This document shows positions 22,701 to 30,708 of a DNA stretch of 64,000 nt, piece after piece. Under the pieces are notes generated by a model, which was not told the DNA's origin, searched no databases, and saw only the letters and a list, made by a program, of their open reading frames with translations. A program made the position numbers and the translations under genes. This stretch comes from Anthonomus grandis grandis (lineage: Eukaryota; Arthropoda; Insecta; Coleoptera; Curculionidae), in contig NC_065550.1 of the NCBI RefSeq assembly GCF_022605725.1, positions 26,602,262 to 26,666,261 of the forward strand. Direction: 5' to 3'. The first letter of the stretch is position 1. Each line of letters starts with the position of its first letter.

Positions 22701-25057
22701 ATAACGCCATGTACAGGACAGTGCACGGGCATTGAGGTCTTATCGGTTTCGATTTCGGCGATGACTTCGTCAGCTGCCACTGCATCTCCAACTTTCTTTT
22801 CAATTCTATGGAGAATGATTTTCTATAGAAGTATGCTCATAGAAAATAATGTACTATTTATTTGTTACATAATAAATTATGAATAGGAAGTTTTTGAGCA
22901 AACATTTTTTGAGAACTGTTGCTTTAGTTTATAAATAAAACTTAAATGATAAGTTAGTGTAAGAGTATGATAAATCAACATATTGGAAGTTATGTTAGTC
23001 TGTGGCATTACTAAAAGGAAAGCGTTGGACAACTGGAAAACATAAATGTTACTTTAAATAACTAACAGACCTTCAAATTCTAATCAAAAAGAAGCTTAAC
23101 AAATCTAAAATTGGCCACAATTAACACAAGATCAATGTGTAACAAGTTTAAAGATATTAAAGATTTCCTAAGTAATTAAAATTTTTGCCTAATTTCAGTC
23201 TCAGAAATTTGGCTGGTGCCATATATGAATTTTCAGCTATATGACATTGAAGACCACACATTTTTTTCATAAGGATCAAACTGAGAAATAATTGAAATCC
23301 AGCAGCTCCAGACTGGTATTAACGCATTGTGAGTGCAGTTAAAAGTAAATAAGCTTACAGTAGCAGTAAGAGTAATTTATCAATCACCTAGTGTTTCCCA
23401 CAGGAAACTATCCTTTCTCCTTGACACTTTATCTGAAATCTTTACAGGAGACTTTAATATTGATGTTTTATGTAAAACAGGGGCAAGCTCTAAATACCTA
23501 CCTTAAATATCTTCAGTACATATGTCAAATGTGTTCCACAAGAAACATATCAGTCAGCATGTTGCAGAGCTAAATATTAAACAGCATCAACAATTAGTGC
23601 ATATGGGTTCCATGGAGCATAAAATAGTCAAAACTTTGAAACCTGAATATTTAGCTGAACTTATTAAATTTCATAGAGGCCAACATGAAGTTAATATCAG
23701 ATGAACAATATAATAAAAACTCCCAGATATACCAATAGTACTCAATACCAATTTTTTAAAATCTGTGTTGAGTACCAAACTATACATATATTATAAGAAA
23801 ATACCTGAAAATTTAAAAACTTTGAGCTGTTTATATTTTAAGTTAAAAGATTTAATTGAAGAGGAAAACCAATGAAACATAGTATGCATCTGTTTTACTA
23901 TTTGTAAACCATAAATAGTACTTATTTTATTATTTGGTAATTGATAAAAGCTGCTATGCAGATATGTTACCTATTATCTTTTGTATATGAGTCAATAAAA
24001 GATTTATTATTATTTTATATGTTTTCAAAAACTTCCTATACCTAAATATTAGCAACTGTAAGAATAGTAAGAAATAAAAAATTAATTTTATCAAATTCAT
24101 CAAACAAACTTTTTGTGAGCGTTTATTCTGTTGAGAAATACATGGCATTGGATTGCTGGATGTTGCTAATTTGTCAATTGTATTTTATTGTTTGTAACTG
24201 TAATATTATGTAGGTATTTTAGAAAAGTACTCAATTATTTCTTTGTTAGCATTATGAAATAAATCTTCTTTTTGCTTTAATAGAGTACAAGACAATTTAC
24301 TCTACAATATTATAATATGTTATCCACTTATTACACACTATATTAGCCACTATTAAAACATAACCACTTGGTTCTTTTAAAGATGATATCATTAAGTTAA
24401 TGAATTCAAAGTCAATTACTTGACTGGTCATCATTGATAACATTAAAAATAATACTGAAAACAAACAATAATATTGTGCTGTAACAAAGATATTGTAAGT
24501 GAAAAATTGGGTAATGAACATATTATAAAATAAGTGCATAAAAAGCAAATGATTTTTTTTTGTTTTATTTTAAGGTTAATTACCTAATATCACCTTCAGT
24601 TACAGATTCTGGAAAAGGTGGGCACTTGACAATATCTTGCATGAAAGATCCAGAGGTTCGGAAATATCTGTCTGTGCGGCAGCATATTGATTTGGGTGAG
24701 CTAAAGAAATGGAACATTAGTGAGAAATACAAACTTCATTAGTTTAAGGTTATTACCCTGATATAATATTATTATTTGCTTGTAGTTTGTATGTACAAAG
24801 AGTCCTTGCCCCATAACACAATAGTGACTGTTGGGCTGATACCTGCAATAAATTGATTACATAACTTGCCTTTTACAATGGGGAAATCAGGTTAAATAAA
24901 AGGGTTATAATGCAAAATTATATAAGCGGAATATTTTATCGCTCATCTATTTTTGTACTATCCTTACCTCTGATATACTCTTCTCCCAATATTTGTTTAA
25001 AGTTCTTATTACTGCACGCGGTATCCTCCGAGTTGCCATCGTTAACATTACCGACAT
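7620..25057 (-). CDS. DLST: dihydrolipoyllysine-residue succinyltransferase, E2 of 2-oxoglutarate dehydrogenase (10 exons)
   Basis: Transfers succinyl groups from the E1-bound intermediate to CoA via a swinging lipoyl arm, as the core of the mitochondrial 2-oxoglutarate dehydrogenase complex of the TCA cycle. Spliced order: 25057-24968, 24842-24757, 24700-24584, 22805-22534, 22349-22210, 15452-15301, 15244-15086, 15022-14889, 8283-8126, 7754-7620. That is 1443 nt, or 480 aa (human about 453). Residues 1-78 are a basic presequence ending in a YFRTS-type cleavage region. The lipoyl domain is about 80-155, with lipoyl lysine K120 in EIETDKTS. A Pro/Ala linker follows with no E3-binding domain, as in animal E2o. 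The catalytic domain carries EEAQ-like [42 protein letters not shown] and the active site TYDHRLIDG (H451, D455). All ten exons join in phase without stops. Three ATGs lie in frame (25057, 25048, 25039); the third has the best context. Confidence 0.95.
8126..8283 (-). CDS. DLST: DLST exon 9
   Basis: Encodes EDMDGGTFTVSNGGVFGSLM and PIINPPQSAILGMHGTFDRP, the conserved core preceding the active site. Acceptor CTCTCTTAG, donor GGACAG|GTAAGC. Confidence 0.97.
8284..9523. other. DLST intron 8, part without recognised features
   Basis: AT-rich intronic DNA. The open stretch 8614-8811 (minus) is Tyr/Ile-rich and has no motif. I see no transposon ends before 9524. Confidence 0.5.
9772..10266 (+). 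repeat. left 495-bp TIR of mariner 2
   Basis: Nearly identical inverted to 11684-12178. It contains CCCTGTA/TACAGGG words at about 9849, 9920 and 10110, the last (GGAACACCCTGTA, 10104-10116) reversed relative to the outer end. Confidence 0.9.
10477..11617 (-). CDS. mariner transposase, DD41D type, two exons, apparently intact
   Basis: Cut-and-paste transposase of the Tc1/mariner superfamily. Exon 1 is 11617-11502 (ATG at 11617, MMADGENMEFQNFEKYD). Exon 2 is 11440-10477. They are joined by a 61-bp intron (11501-11441) with AG|GTAAAG and TTATTAG borders. The phases fit (2+1) and LYLNR continues into FPERRQPSRATVF, giving about 359 aa. The order is a helix-turn-helix (SRATVFRLKSNL), a second one (ISCRKIEEEIGVSKTKVQKI), D in VIWSDESH, D in YFQQDGAPAH, WPPRSPDL, and the third D in SVLDFFVW. 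I count 41 residues between the last two Asp. No stop or frameshift was seen, so the protein could be functional. Without splicing, a stop just after LYLNR would cut off the N-terminus. Confidence 0.9.
11684..12178 (+). repeat. right 495-bp TIR of mariner 2
   Basis: Inverted partner of the left arm. The internal motif TACAGGGTGTTCC lies at 11833-11845. Confidence 0.9.
12410..12680 (-). pseudogene. C-terminal transposase fragment of the outer mariner
   Basis: The minus strand reads WPARSPDL, then after a one-base shift DFFVWGAMEQLIYVYATPV and ends GLEMHGGH before a stop. This is the third-Asp region and tail of a mariner transposase related to its inner neighbour. Upstream, EAVQRISLVL has stops and shifts. 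The first two catalytic Asp are missing. Confidence 0.75.
13119..14436. other. DLST intron 8, mostly featureless; LINE-like 3' tail near 13400-13430
   Basis: AT-rich intronic DNA with no coding remnant. Near 13400 the plus strand has AATAAAGC followed by TTTTATTTGATTTGA. This resembles the tail at 50-95 and may mark the 3' end of a LINE fragment. Confidence 0.4.
14437..14790 (-). pseudogene. LINE reverse transcriptase fragment
   Basis: A minus-strand open stretch reads VGPKIVVLKNNVFISGQFPE, then LSKIVLIFKDNVNNYRPISL and FNTFNKMYK. This is the N-terminal palm of a non-LTR reverse transcriptase, from the DGIP-like start to NYRPISL. Catalytic motifs further on are absent. It lies 100 bp from DLST exon 8 in the same orientation. 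Confidence 0.75.
14889..15022 (-). CDS. DLST: DLST exon 8
   Basis: Encodes [20 protein letters not shown] and the following NVESMNFAEIELAMAAMGEK. Donor AAAAG|GTAGGG opens the 6.6-kb intron that holds nested mariners. Confidence 0.97.
15086..15244 (-). CDS. DLST: DLST exon 7
   Basis: Encodes RKAHQEAFLKKYGIKLGFMS and ALQDQPVVNAVIDGGEIVYR of the catalytic core. It is flanked by introns of 56 and 63 bp. Confidence 0.97.
15301..15452 (-). CDS. DLST: DLST exon 6
   Basis: Start of the catalytic domain: RTEQRVKMNRMRLKIAQRL then [18 protein letters not shown]. Acceptor ATATTTAG, donor ATGAC|GTAGGA. It follows a 6.8-kb intron with two transposon nests. Confidence 0.96.
16018..16163 (+). pseudogene. 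inverted duplicate of the transposase N-terminus
   Basis: Plus-strand reading WSISTIKPIVSKFESK then AINNCKCLTQKIENRSEKK. It parallels PSISTIKRIVNNFESK and VINNCKCSTQDIENRVEER of the minus-strand transposase at 16800-17000. The same helix-turn-helix region is thus present twice, head to head, within one element. It suggests fusion of two element copies or an inversion. Confidence 0.8.
16240..17095 (-). pseudogene. mariner transposase with the catalytic centre deleted
   Basis: The ATG at 17095 (MNYSIDEKIAIIKWHYAV) leads, after a frameshift near 17010, into SISTIKRIVNNFESKG and a 219-codon open stretch. The first catalytic Asp is in NICFIDECTFTLN. After TAETYLDLFQNQ the sequence jumps to the tail. 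The tail has a TAA after LQNAIS, then ends RLGYFLAVNGGLFEHLIN before TGA at 16240. The second and third Asp regions, roughly 100 residues, are missing. Related to the 36.3-kb relic (both have LRTLKKHKY / MRTLKKYKY and MERANN / WERANN). Confidence 0.87.
17410..17819. other. DLST intron 5, no recognised feature
   Basis: AT-rich sequence between the mariner end and the LINE relic. I see nothing in it. Confidence 0.5.
17871..18113 (+). pseudogene. possible LINE ORF1 remnant
   Basis: An 80-codon open stretch of hydrophilic sequence with a Leu/Lys/Glu-rich, coiled-coil-like end (VERLNVLKEKLLNLVGEIK). It lies directly upstream of the endonuclease remnant on the same strand, where ORF1 of a LINE would be. 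No zinc knuckle is visible. The first codon is not ATG. Confidence 0.35.
18300..18870 (+). pseudogene. LINE endonuclease (APE-type) remnant
   Basis: Reads AGLNSSLGNLI, then YDIFVIKETWL (the ETWL-type metal-binding Glu of LINE endonucleases), then RGDGVLIGAKSHF after a shift, and IEYIDIFVFM. This is the N-terminal half of the AP-endonuclease domain. Frameshifts and stops are frequent, and the GDFN and SDH motifs are not seen. Confidence 0.65.
19075..21212 (+). mobile_element. pogo/Tigger-type DNA transposon
   Basis: A 2.1-kb element with TA at both ends. The left end is CAGTATAAGCTCGGTGGCG, and the right end is, inverted, CAGTACAAGCTCGGTAACA. It contains one spliced transposase pseudogene on the plus strand. 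It sits inside a LINE relic in DLST intron 5. Few mutations separate it from a coding state (one stop, two shifts), so it is moderately young. Confidence 0.87.
19381..21018 (+). pseudogene. jerky/Tigger-type transposase with two introns
   Basis: Starts MGKTIKNKALTLQQKTNIIQ with a psq/CENP-B-type helix-turn-helix (SVTILARKYGVAKSTICSIK), followed by the second DNA-binding part (SDGWLQRFKVRHGIRFLK). The DDE domain shows D in LFNADETGLYWK, D in ILLLDNAPSHP, and the third D in VTPLIQPMDQN. Introns with clean borders lie at 20135-20190 (56 bp) and 20655-20712, both in phase. An acidic tail ends KITSFFK. Damage: a frameshift near 19725, TAG near 19799, a one-base shift near 20282, and another near 20385 after QPMDQ. 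Jerky-like host genes descend from such transposases. Here the TIRs and stops indicate an element copy, not a host gene. Confidence 0.87.
21213..22170 (+). pseudogene. LINE pol linker fragment and 3' UTR
   Basis: Continues the LINE after the Tigger insertion: PYLKTKNNLRNRFKKYKLNN, EIETEVKKCIHEL, then RSFWAFFNSKKRSDYISNSM (the FW..F.SKK signature before the reverse transcriptase). Then YVHINDGLNALKDKKI, which matches the usual I..AL..LK.KKS step. After that coding stops and an AT-rich 3' UTR with an ATTATTATTATT tail follows. The palm is deleted. Confidence 0.65.
22210..22349 (-). CDS. DLST: DLST exon 5 (Pro/Ala linker)
   Basis: Encodes a flexible linker of Ala and Pro runs ending AIRHAQSIEATATVK. 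Acceptor TTTTTACAG, donor AAAG|GTAGAG. The Pro run is encoded by repetitive GGT/GGA units on the plus strand and may vary in length. Confidence 0.93.
22384..22455. repeat. short ATGGATAT-type simple repeat
   Basis: About 70 bp of imperfect TATGGATATG/GGAGGATATATG units inside the small DLST intron 4. The intron itself is only 184 bp, so repeat length could change it noticeably. Confidence 0.6.
22534..22805 (-). CDS. DLST: DLST exon 4 (lipoyl domain)
   Basis: Carries the lipoylation site EIETDKTS and the rest of the lipoyl domain (GVIEEILVKDGDTVKAGQPL), then the start of the Pro/Ala linker. Acceptor CTCCATAG, donor GCAG|GTAAGG. Confidence 0.96.
23060..23704 (+). pseudogene. LINE endonuclease remnant in DLST intron 3
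   Basis: Broken plus-strand frames read TCNKFKDIKDFLSN, then SVSEIWLVPYMNFQLYDIED (metal-binding Glu region), VAVRVIYQSPSVSHRKLSF and SEIFTGDFNIDVLC (the GDFNID motif). This is the order of an AP-type LINE endonuclease. After 23520 an open stretch (HISQHVAELNIKQHQQLVHM, then EYLAELIKFHRGQHEV) does not look like a LINE and is unexplained. Confidence 0.65.
23705..24583. other. DLST intron 3, remainder
   Basis: AT-rich intronic DNA before exon 3, no feature recognised. Confidence 0.5.
24584..24700 (-). CDS. DLST: DLST exon 3
   Basis: Encodes the presequence cleavage region (RYFRTSGSF) and the first strand of the lipoyl domain (QDIVKCPPFPESVTEGDIR). Acceptor TTTCTTTAG, donor AG|GTAATT. Confidence 0.92.
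24757..24842 (-). CDS. DLST: DLST exon 2 (inferred from splice phase)
   Basis: Exon 1 ends in phase 0 and exon 3 needs two leading bases. Joining them directly gives a stop. Between them lies an 86-bp open block with a TTTATTGCAG acceptor and a GG|GTAATA donor, which supplies exactly phase 0 in and 2 out. It encodes VSAQQSLLCYGARTLCTYKL and a few more residues, still within the presequence. The following intron is only 56 bp. Confidence 0.75.
24968..25057 (-). CDS. DLST: DLST exon 1
   Basis: Thirty codons from ATG to a GAG|GTAAGG donor, phase 0. It encodes an Arg-rich amphipathic start (MATRRIPRAVIRTLNKYW) typical of a mitochondrial import signal. Confidence 0.85.
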
Positions 25058-25199
25058 AATGTGGAGACTTTCGGGTGAACCTCAATTGGAAATAATTAAA
25101 TTAATTTAGCACCCAAATCATATGCCACCCGGACTATTAATAAATTAGGAAAACAGGACAGGATACGGTTTTCGGATAAGTTTCCAAAAACTGGCTCCT

Positions 25200-25330
25200 A
25201 TCAAATAAAATACTATCACTGTCACTGTCACCGGTAGGTGTCAACTGTCAAACAACTGATAACTGTCTACGTTTACACTTGTCACTAATGTCAACATCAG
25301 CTGGTCAAATACGTTATCTGTCAACAATTT
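25200..25330 (-). promoter_or_regulatory. cluster of TGTCA/TGACA words upstream of DLST
   Basis: Seven TGTCA pentamers fall in about 115 bp, roughly 160-270 bp upstream of the DLST start codon (for example ACTGTCACTGTCACCGG and GGTGTCAACTGTCAAAC). The spot is where a promoter would be. No TATA box or initiator was assigned. The cluster could be a binding-site array or remains of a short repeat. Confidence 0.4.
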
Positions 25331-26239
25331 CTGTATCTTTTATCTATTTTATTATATATTGTGTTTTTTAGAAAAATAAACGGAAAATAAAGGTTGTATA
25401 ATAATATATTGTTTTGTATTTATTATATGTTTTTTAATTTTTAAAAAACTATAAAATGATGTGGTAAACCAAGGATTATAAATTAAATAGGTCAGAAGCA
25501 TTTTTTTTTGTAAGGAATTGATCCTAAATTATATATTTTAATCGTATAACGGTAATGAGGCAAATAGGGCCGCCAAGAAAGTCGTAAGTAATTTAAGTGC
25601 ATTGATGCTTAACACTTTTGGACCCAATTAGTCCCCCCAAATTCTTAAATTATTTGAATTGTACATAGGTGTCTTCATACTACTTTTATTGGACATACTA
25701 CTTTAAATGGATGAAGAAGAATGGATTAGGAATTAATAGAATCTCTTGTTTTAGGTTTTTTTCCTAATCAGTCCAGGTAAACTAAAAGACTGAGCTCGAG
25801 GAACTTTTATTAACCAAGATCCAACCACCACCAATTTTGAAGCATTTAATTAAAATGAACTAAAATATTTTCATATTTTTCTCAGAGTTCCAGAAGATGG
25901 ATTTTAGAGTATAAACAGTGATTCAGAGTTAAGGATTTAGGTAGTTGAGAATACTTTAGTTGGGCATTTAATTTGCTAAATATCATAGCAAATATTTTCA
26001 ATTCTTTAGAATATTCCTAATAAGGGCTTAGCAAAAGAAATGGCATACTCAATAACTTGTCAGATTGGTGACCCTGGGATAGATGTGAAAGCTTTTAATA
26101 ATTTTTATTGCTCAACTGCAGAAAAGTTAACATCTCAAAGTTCGTGTGCTGGGGATCCCATCAGTTACCTGAAAATTATCTGTCATGAATTCCTTTAGCC
26201 TATTTCATATAAAATAAAAAATATGTTTAAACAAATAAA
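25331..26239. other. intergenic, no recognised feature
   Basis: AT-rich DNA upstream of DLST. No open frame with a motif and no transposon end was noticed. Confidence 0.5.
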
Positions 26240-27330
26240 AATTCTTCAGATCTTGATCATATTTAACTAAAAGTATTAATTCACTTGATCTTCTAAAGGT
26301 TCTCTCAGATGCTAGAAATCTCTCTTTTAACAGAGGTATTTTTCCAGATACTCTTCAGACTACCCTTGTGAAGCCTTTATTTAAAAATGGAATATCCTTC
26401 TTGTTATCTCCCTATTTACCTTCAACATTATCAAAAATAGTATCTTTAAGTCTGCGATGATAAATTTTCTTTAAAAACATAACTTGTTGAATATTGCAGA
26501 GTTTGGTTTTCAAAATAACAAAAGGACATTTGACTCAGTCTTTAATGTTCTTAAAAAACTGTAACTTGGACTTAACCATGGGGATATGTAGCTGTGGCAG
26601 TGTTCAGTGATTTTTAAAAAGTTTTTGACTGTTTGGATCAGGGAATACTGCTGAGTAAGCTTTAGTAGTTCAAGTTTAAGCTGGATTCAATCCTACTTGA
26701 GTTATAGGAAGCAATTTGTTAAGGCCGTGAGGTTTGTTTTGCCAGACTGATTGGTGAGCAAGTCAATGTATTGAGTTTTGAATTCCTCAAGGCTCAGTGC
26801 TTGTTCCACTTCTGTTTCTTATTTACAAACCTAGCAACCATTAGCATTAGTGGATCATTTAGGTATACTATTTGATGATGATACATCCATAATATGGCTA
26901 GGAGCAGAAAATAATTTTTAAGACCATTGATTGTGTTAATGGAATGGTGTAATACTATAATAGCAACAAGCTAGTATTTATAATCTTACAAAATCCAGCA
27001 TATTACCATTTAAGTGCTTGGTAAATAATATAGCATTTAATCATGTCACTTTAAATAGCCAAAATAGTCCAAAATGAGTTTCTTGGTTTATTTATGGACA
27101 ATAGATTGAGTTTTGAAAAGCATGTTCAAGTGTGAGGAAAAGATTGACATCAGCTTGTTAGATGGTAAGGATGGCCAGGATTAATTTAGGGCAGCATATT
27201 ACAAAAAGAATTTATTTTGCCTTGATCGAATCACATTTGAGATCTTAGATTCAATTCTGGGGCTTTGCAAACAGTCAATTTATTTAGTCTATCTTTATAC
27301 TACAGAAGCGCGTTACTTGTCTGGATTTGA
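26240..27330 (+). pseudogene. highly decayed LINE reverse transcriptase
   Basis: Fragments in changing frames keep the palm order: AEFGFQNNKRTFDSVFNVLK, YVAVAVFSDF*KVFDCLDQG (palm motif with catalytic D), SYLSYRKQFVKA, and near 26870 DDDTSIIWLGAENN (the FADD region). Stops are dense. This is an old jockey-like copy, with no ends identified. Confidence 0.6.
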
Positions 27331-27539
27331 TCCTAGAGAGCACTCCCAAACATCACACATTCTCCAATGTGTCCTGTATTAATCCAAACTAGGTTGAAAT
27401 GTCCTTGGATTAATTATGGACATCCTCTGGATGATAATTTTGTACAACCAATGGATTTTAAATTATCTTTATCCAAGAAGTTTCATTAGCCTTCCATAAG
27501 ATGTTTTGAAAAGTATAGTTAGTTTGCCCTCCATTGGAG

Positions 27540-28010
27540 TCCAATGGATACATTTTGTTGAGAAGCTATTGGACTCTATTTTTATAGGTACATCAGAAAT
27601 CCATTGCTGGTCGAAATATGTTTCTTCATTTTGATTAATATGCATAACGTACCATAGATTTAGGAAACTCTAAAAAAATTAGAAACCATTTAACAATTTT
27701 TAATGAACTAATGAAAAACTGTTGAGTTCATATTTGTATCCATGAGACATTCATCTTTTCCTAAAAACAATATATAATACATACTACGGATTTAGGAAAA
27801 TGTCAAGCCCATGGACTAAAGAAAAGTAAAAAGCCATTGGACGCACAGAAGTTGAAATCTGTCCAACATCAACATTCGTTGAAAACTTTATCTTCATTTT
27901 AATGAATATCTTGGATGTCTTACGGATTTATAAAATTGTCCCAAAAAAGTCCAATGGACTTTTTGTATTGAAATATGCTCGAAAATATGTTATGTTATCA
28001 TTGGACTGGT
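27540..28010. repeat. degenerate tandem repeat, about 120-135 bp period
   Basis: Repeated words in the same order: CCATAGATTTAGGAAA near 27652, TACGGATTTAGGAAA near 27785 and TACGGATTTATAAAA near 27921. CATTGGAC/CAATGGACT words recur near 27550-27570, 27834, 27953 and 28001. It looks like three or four worn copies of a satellite-like unit. The 93-codon open stretch at 27975-28256 has no motif. Confidence 0.5.
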
Positions 28011-28593
28011 ATCTATTTCTTGTTTCGTAGTTATTTGAATAGATTAAGCATGAGGAAAAGTTACTATCTATTGGACTTTCTATTTTGCATATTCTTTTCA
28101 TCTGATATCCCCATCAACAAAATGATCTCTCAAATGGACAATTTTATTTATTGTTTTTTTAAAGAAATTAAACGGATGTGTACTGGACATTCACATTTCA
28201 AAAAAGAGGAAACCTTTGGATGTGCATTGGATAGATTTGTAATGTCTGGACTGTAGGCCTCTATTCGTAGGAGGATCCTTACATCATACATATCATAAAA
28301 AATACAGAGATTTTGTTAATAACGAATCACAAGTGACAATATTTAACAGTGGGTATTAGTTTAGGATAACTCATCTCAAGAGCCAATTTAAGAAAAAAAA
28401 AATTCTTTATGACAGGATAATAATGTATTACTATTTGCCTCTGAAAATTAAAAATTTAGAAAATAATAGTCACAATAAAGGTAATAGGTAAGTTAAATAA
28501 CTGTAGATAGGTAAGGTATATTATTCTCTTAAGTAGTTTTATAGTAATAGGATGTGATTCATCATTTAACTTTTCCTAATGTTAAAAATGTAA
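28011..28593. other. no recognised feature
   Basis: AT-rich DNA up to the first TIR-like sequence at 28594. I see nothing supportable. Confidence 0.45.
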
Positions 28594-28808
28594 TACAGGG
28601 TATTAATTAAGTATGTACAATACATTTGACAGGCGATTCGTTGAACAATTTTAAGACAAAAATTTCAAAAAAACAAAATTTCAAATCACACATTAGGTGG
28701 CGTTCCGAGCAATACCTAAACCAATATTTTTGTGCGCCACTGACTGAATTTTTTTACTCTCTTTAGATAAATTAATCAAAAGAACAACATATTTGCCTTT
28801 TTTTTGTA

Positions 28809-29386
28809 TACAGAGTGTTGCAGAATGAGATACTGATGATCCTTAAGGGTGTTTATCTTTGGGTGATTTTAAGAAGGAAAGTTCAAATAAAGCTATGCCC
28901 TAAAGCCATTAATTTTTGAGCTACAGGGTGTTAAAATCTGAAGAAAAGAATCGTTTTTTCATCATAACTTTATTAACACCCTCTGAGTAGGAACAGCCTT
29001 TTTTGGATGTAGAAGATTTTTTTAAAGTTTAATCGGTGGCGACCGTCTTCGTTCCTGAAGACTAAATATTAAGTAAAATAAAAACTATTTTTACAATCCC
29101 CATTCATTTTAGGGCAAATTTGATTTCTTGACTTTTTCGTCCGACATGCGATTATCGCTCTAGTTCTAGAAGACTAGCAGTAATTTAATATAGAATAGTT
29201 TTTAAAAATTTCATACAGGATCTCCTAAATTTGGTTTGGGGTCCACAAGGGTGACAACTTATAACACTCTGAAGCTCAAAAGTTTGAGTTTAGGACATAG
29301 CTATATTTGAACTTCTCTTTTAAAATTACCTAAGGATTAACCTCCTTTTTAGCAAGGATCAGCATCTTATTCTGTAACATCCTGTA
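28809..29386. mobile_element. 580-bp foldback MITE with mariner-like ends
   Basis: Starts TACAGAGTGTTGCAGAATGA at a TA and ends, inverted, with TACAGGATGTTACAGAATAA at a TA. Arms of about 125 bp pair (28809-28937 with 29260-29386): GATCCTTAAGGG and GGATTAACCTCC flank similar AGTTCAAATA and TATTTGAACT words. There is no coding potential. A typical non-autonomous TA-targeted element. Confidence 0.8.
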
Positions 29387-30116
29387 TTCTTTAGATTTCG
29401 AAAAAAAAAATAATTAAATGCACTCAATTTCACATTCCTAGACCAAATACAAAAAACATGAGAAGTTTTTTTTATATTTTTTTTATTATAACAATTATAA
29501 AAATAACAATAAATTAGCACCAAAGTGAAACATGTAAAGAAATGCAATTTAATTTAGTGTTTGTTAAAATCTATTGTTGCTGTTACATGATCTTTAATAA
29601 AAAGTTATCAAAAAAATTTTATTCATTCAAATTTTTACAAAAAACTTTTTCCCATGTTTCTAGTGTGGTCTAGAGATATGCAATTAAGTGCATTTATTGT
29701 TAAGGACTAAGCAACATTTGAGAAAAATTGAAAAGACGAAAAAAAAAACGATTTTTTAATAATTGTTTATCTAAAATTAATTAAGAAAATCCGTAAAAGA
29801 CAGTGGCGTGCATTTTTCTACTAAAAAATATATGTTTAGCTACCAAATTTGGACACTTTTGTAGGTTATCTCGGTTACAATAAGATAGAGCCTTGCGGTT
29901 TTTACATTACTTTGCTATGATGACTAAATAAAATGCAGTTTTCGTAAAATAATTACCTATTATTTTAATTTTAATAGCAAGCATCTCTACGCAAACAATG
30001 TCGTATTATTTTTAAGACGACATTGTTTGACAGATAATTAAAAACTATCAATTTTAAAAAGTGATGTGTCTTTCTAGTTATGCAACGAAATTTGTATATT
30101 TTTATTTAAATTCAGA

Positions 30117-30706
30117 ATGGCAGCAAAAAAAAATTACGAAAATGTTGAAAATACCATACGCTAGTTTGCTACATAAGATGTAATGAAAATTTCTTATTAA
30201 CGGGTTATCTCTTGTAGTTATACCGAGAGAAAACAACCTTTTCCTGACAGGTTTTTAAAACTAAAATAAAATTTAATTAATCATGGCGCCTTTTCGAAAC
30301 CAAGACCTAAAAATAATCAAAAGGATAATCATTTGGATGAAATTAATGCTTTGGCATGCGTAGCTACAAATCCATCTACATCTTGTAGAGTCATTGAATC
30401 TGAAGTCGGGGTTAAGAAAAAACTAAACTTAAAAACACACAAATTTCACCCTTACAGGGAAAAAATGGTTGAACAAATACAACCTGGAGACGTTAAACGT
30501 CGTTTACTTTTGGGTAATTCGTATAATGCCCAGACACAATTGAATATTAACTTTGGCGGATTTGGAATTTTGTTATTTTCATCAGATGGAACCTTCAATA
30601 GGCATAATAGCAGACATTGGCACTAAGAAAACCCGTAAATTACTCTTGAATCTCAACGGCAAGGAAGGTGATCCCATAAAATGGCCAGCAAGATCTCCTG
30701 ATCTTT
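30117..30706 (+). pseudogene. mariner transposase relic, internally deleted
   Basis: From the ATG at 30117 the broken frames run into a 97-codon open stretch with DEINALACVATNPSTSCRVI, THKFHPYREKMVEQIQPGD and FSSDGTFNRHNSRHWH. These parallel GEINVLACVEARPRISCRKI and GIFNRQNTRHWYQENQ of the intact protein at 10477-11617. It then jumps to GDPIKWPARSPDL and a stop. The central region with the second Asp is missing, and the third Asp is cut by the LINE insertion. The S-D of the first catalytic position is visible as FSSDGTFN. Confidence 0.8.
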
Positions 30707-30708
30707 AG

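Noticed and set aside
22518..22886. 122-codon plus-strand open frame
   Set aside because: Antisense shadow of DLST exon 4; its Gly/Ala runs are the complement of the Pro/Ala linker.
24715..24717. ATG near 24715 (MFHFFSSPKS) as the DLST start
   Set aside because: It lies within the 56-bp intron just before exon 3 and would drop the Arg-rich presequence; exons 1 and 2 join in phase instead. A minor alternative start cannot be excluded.
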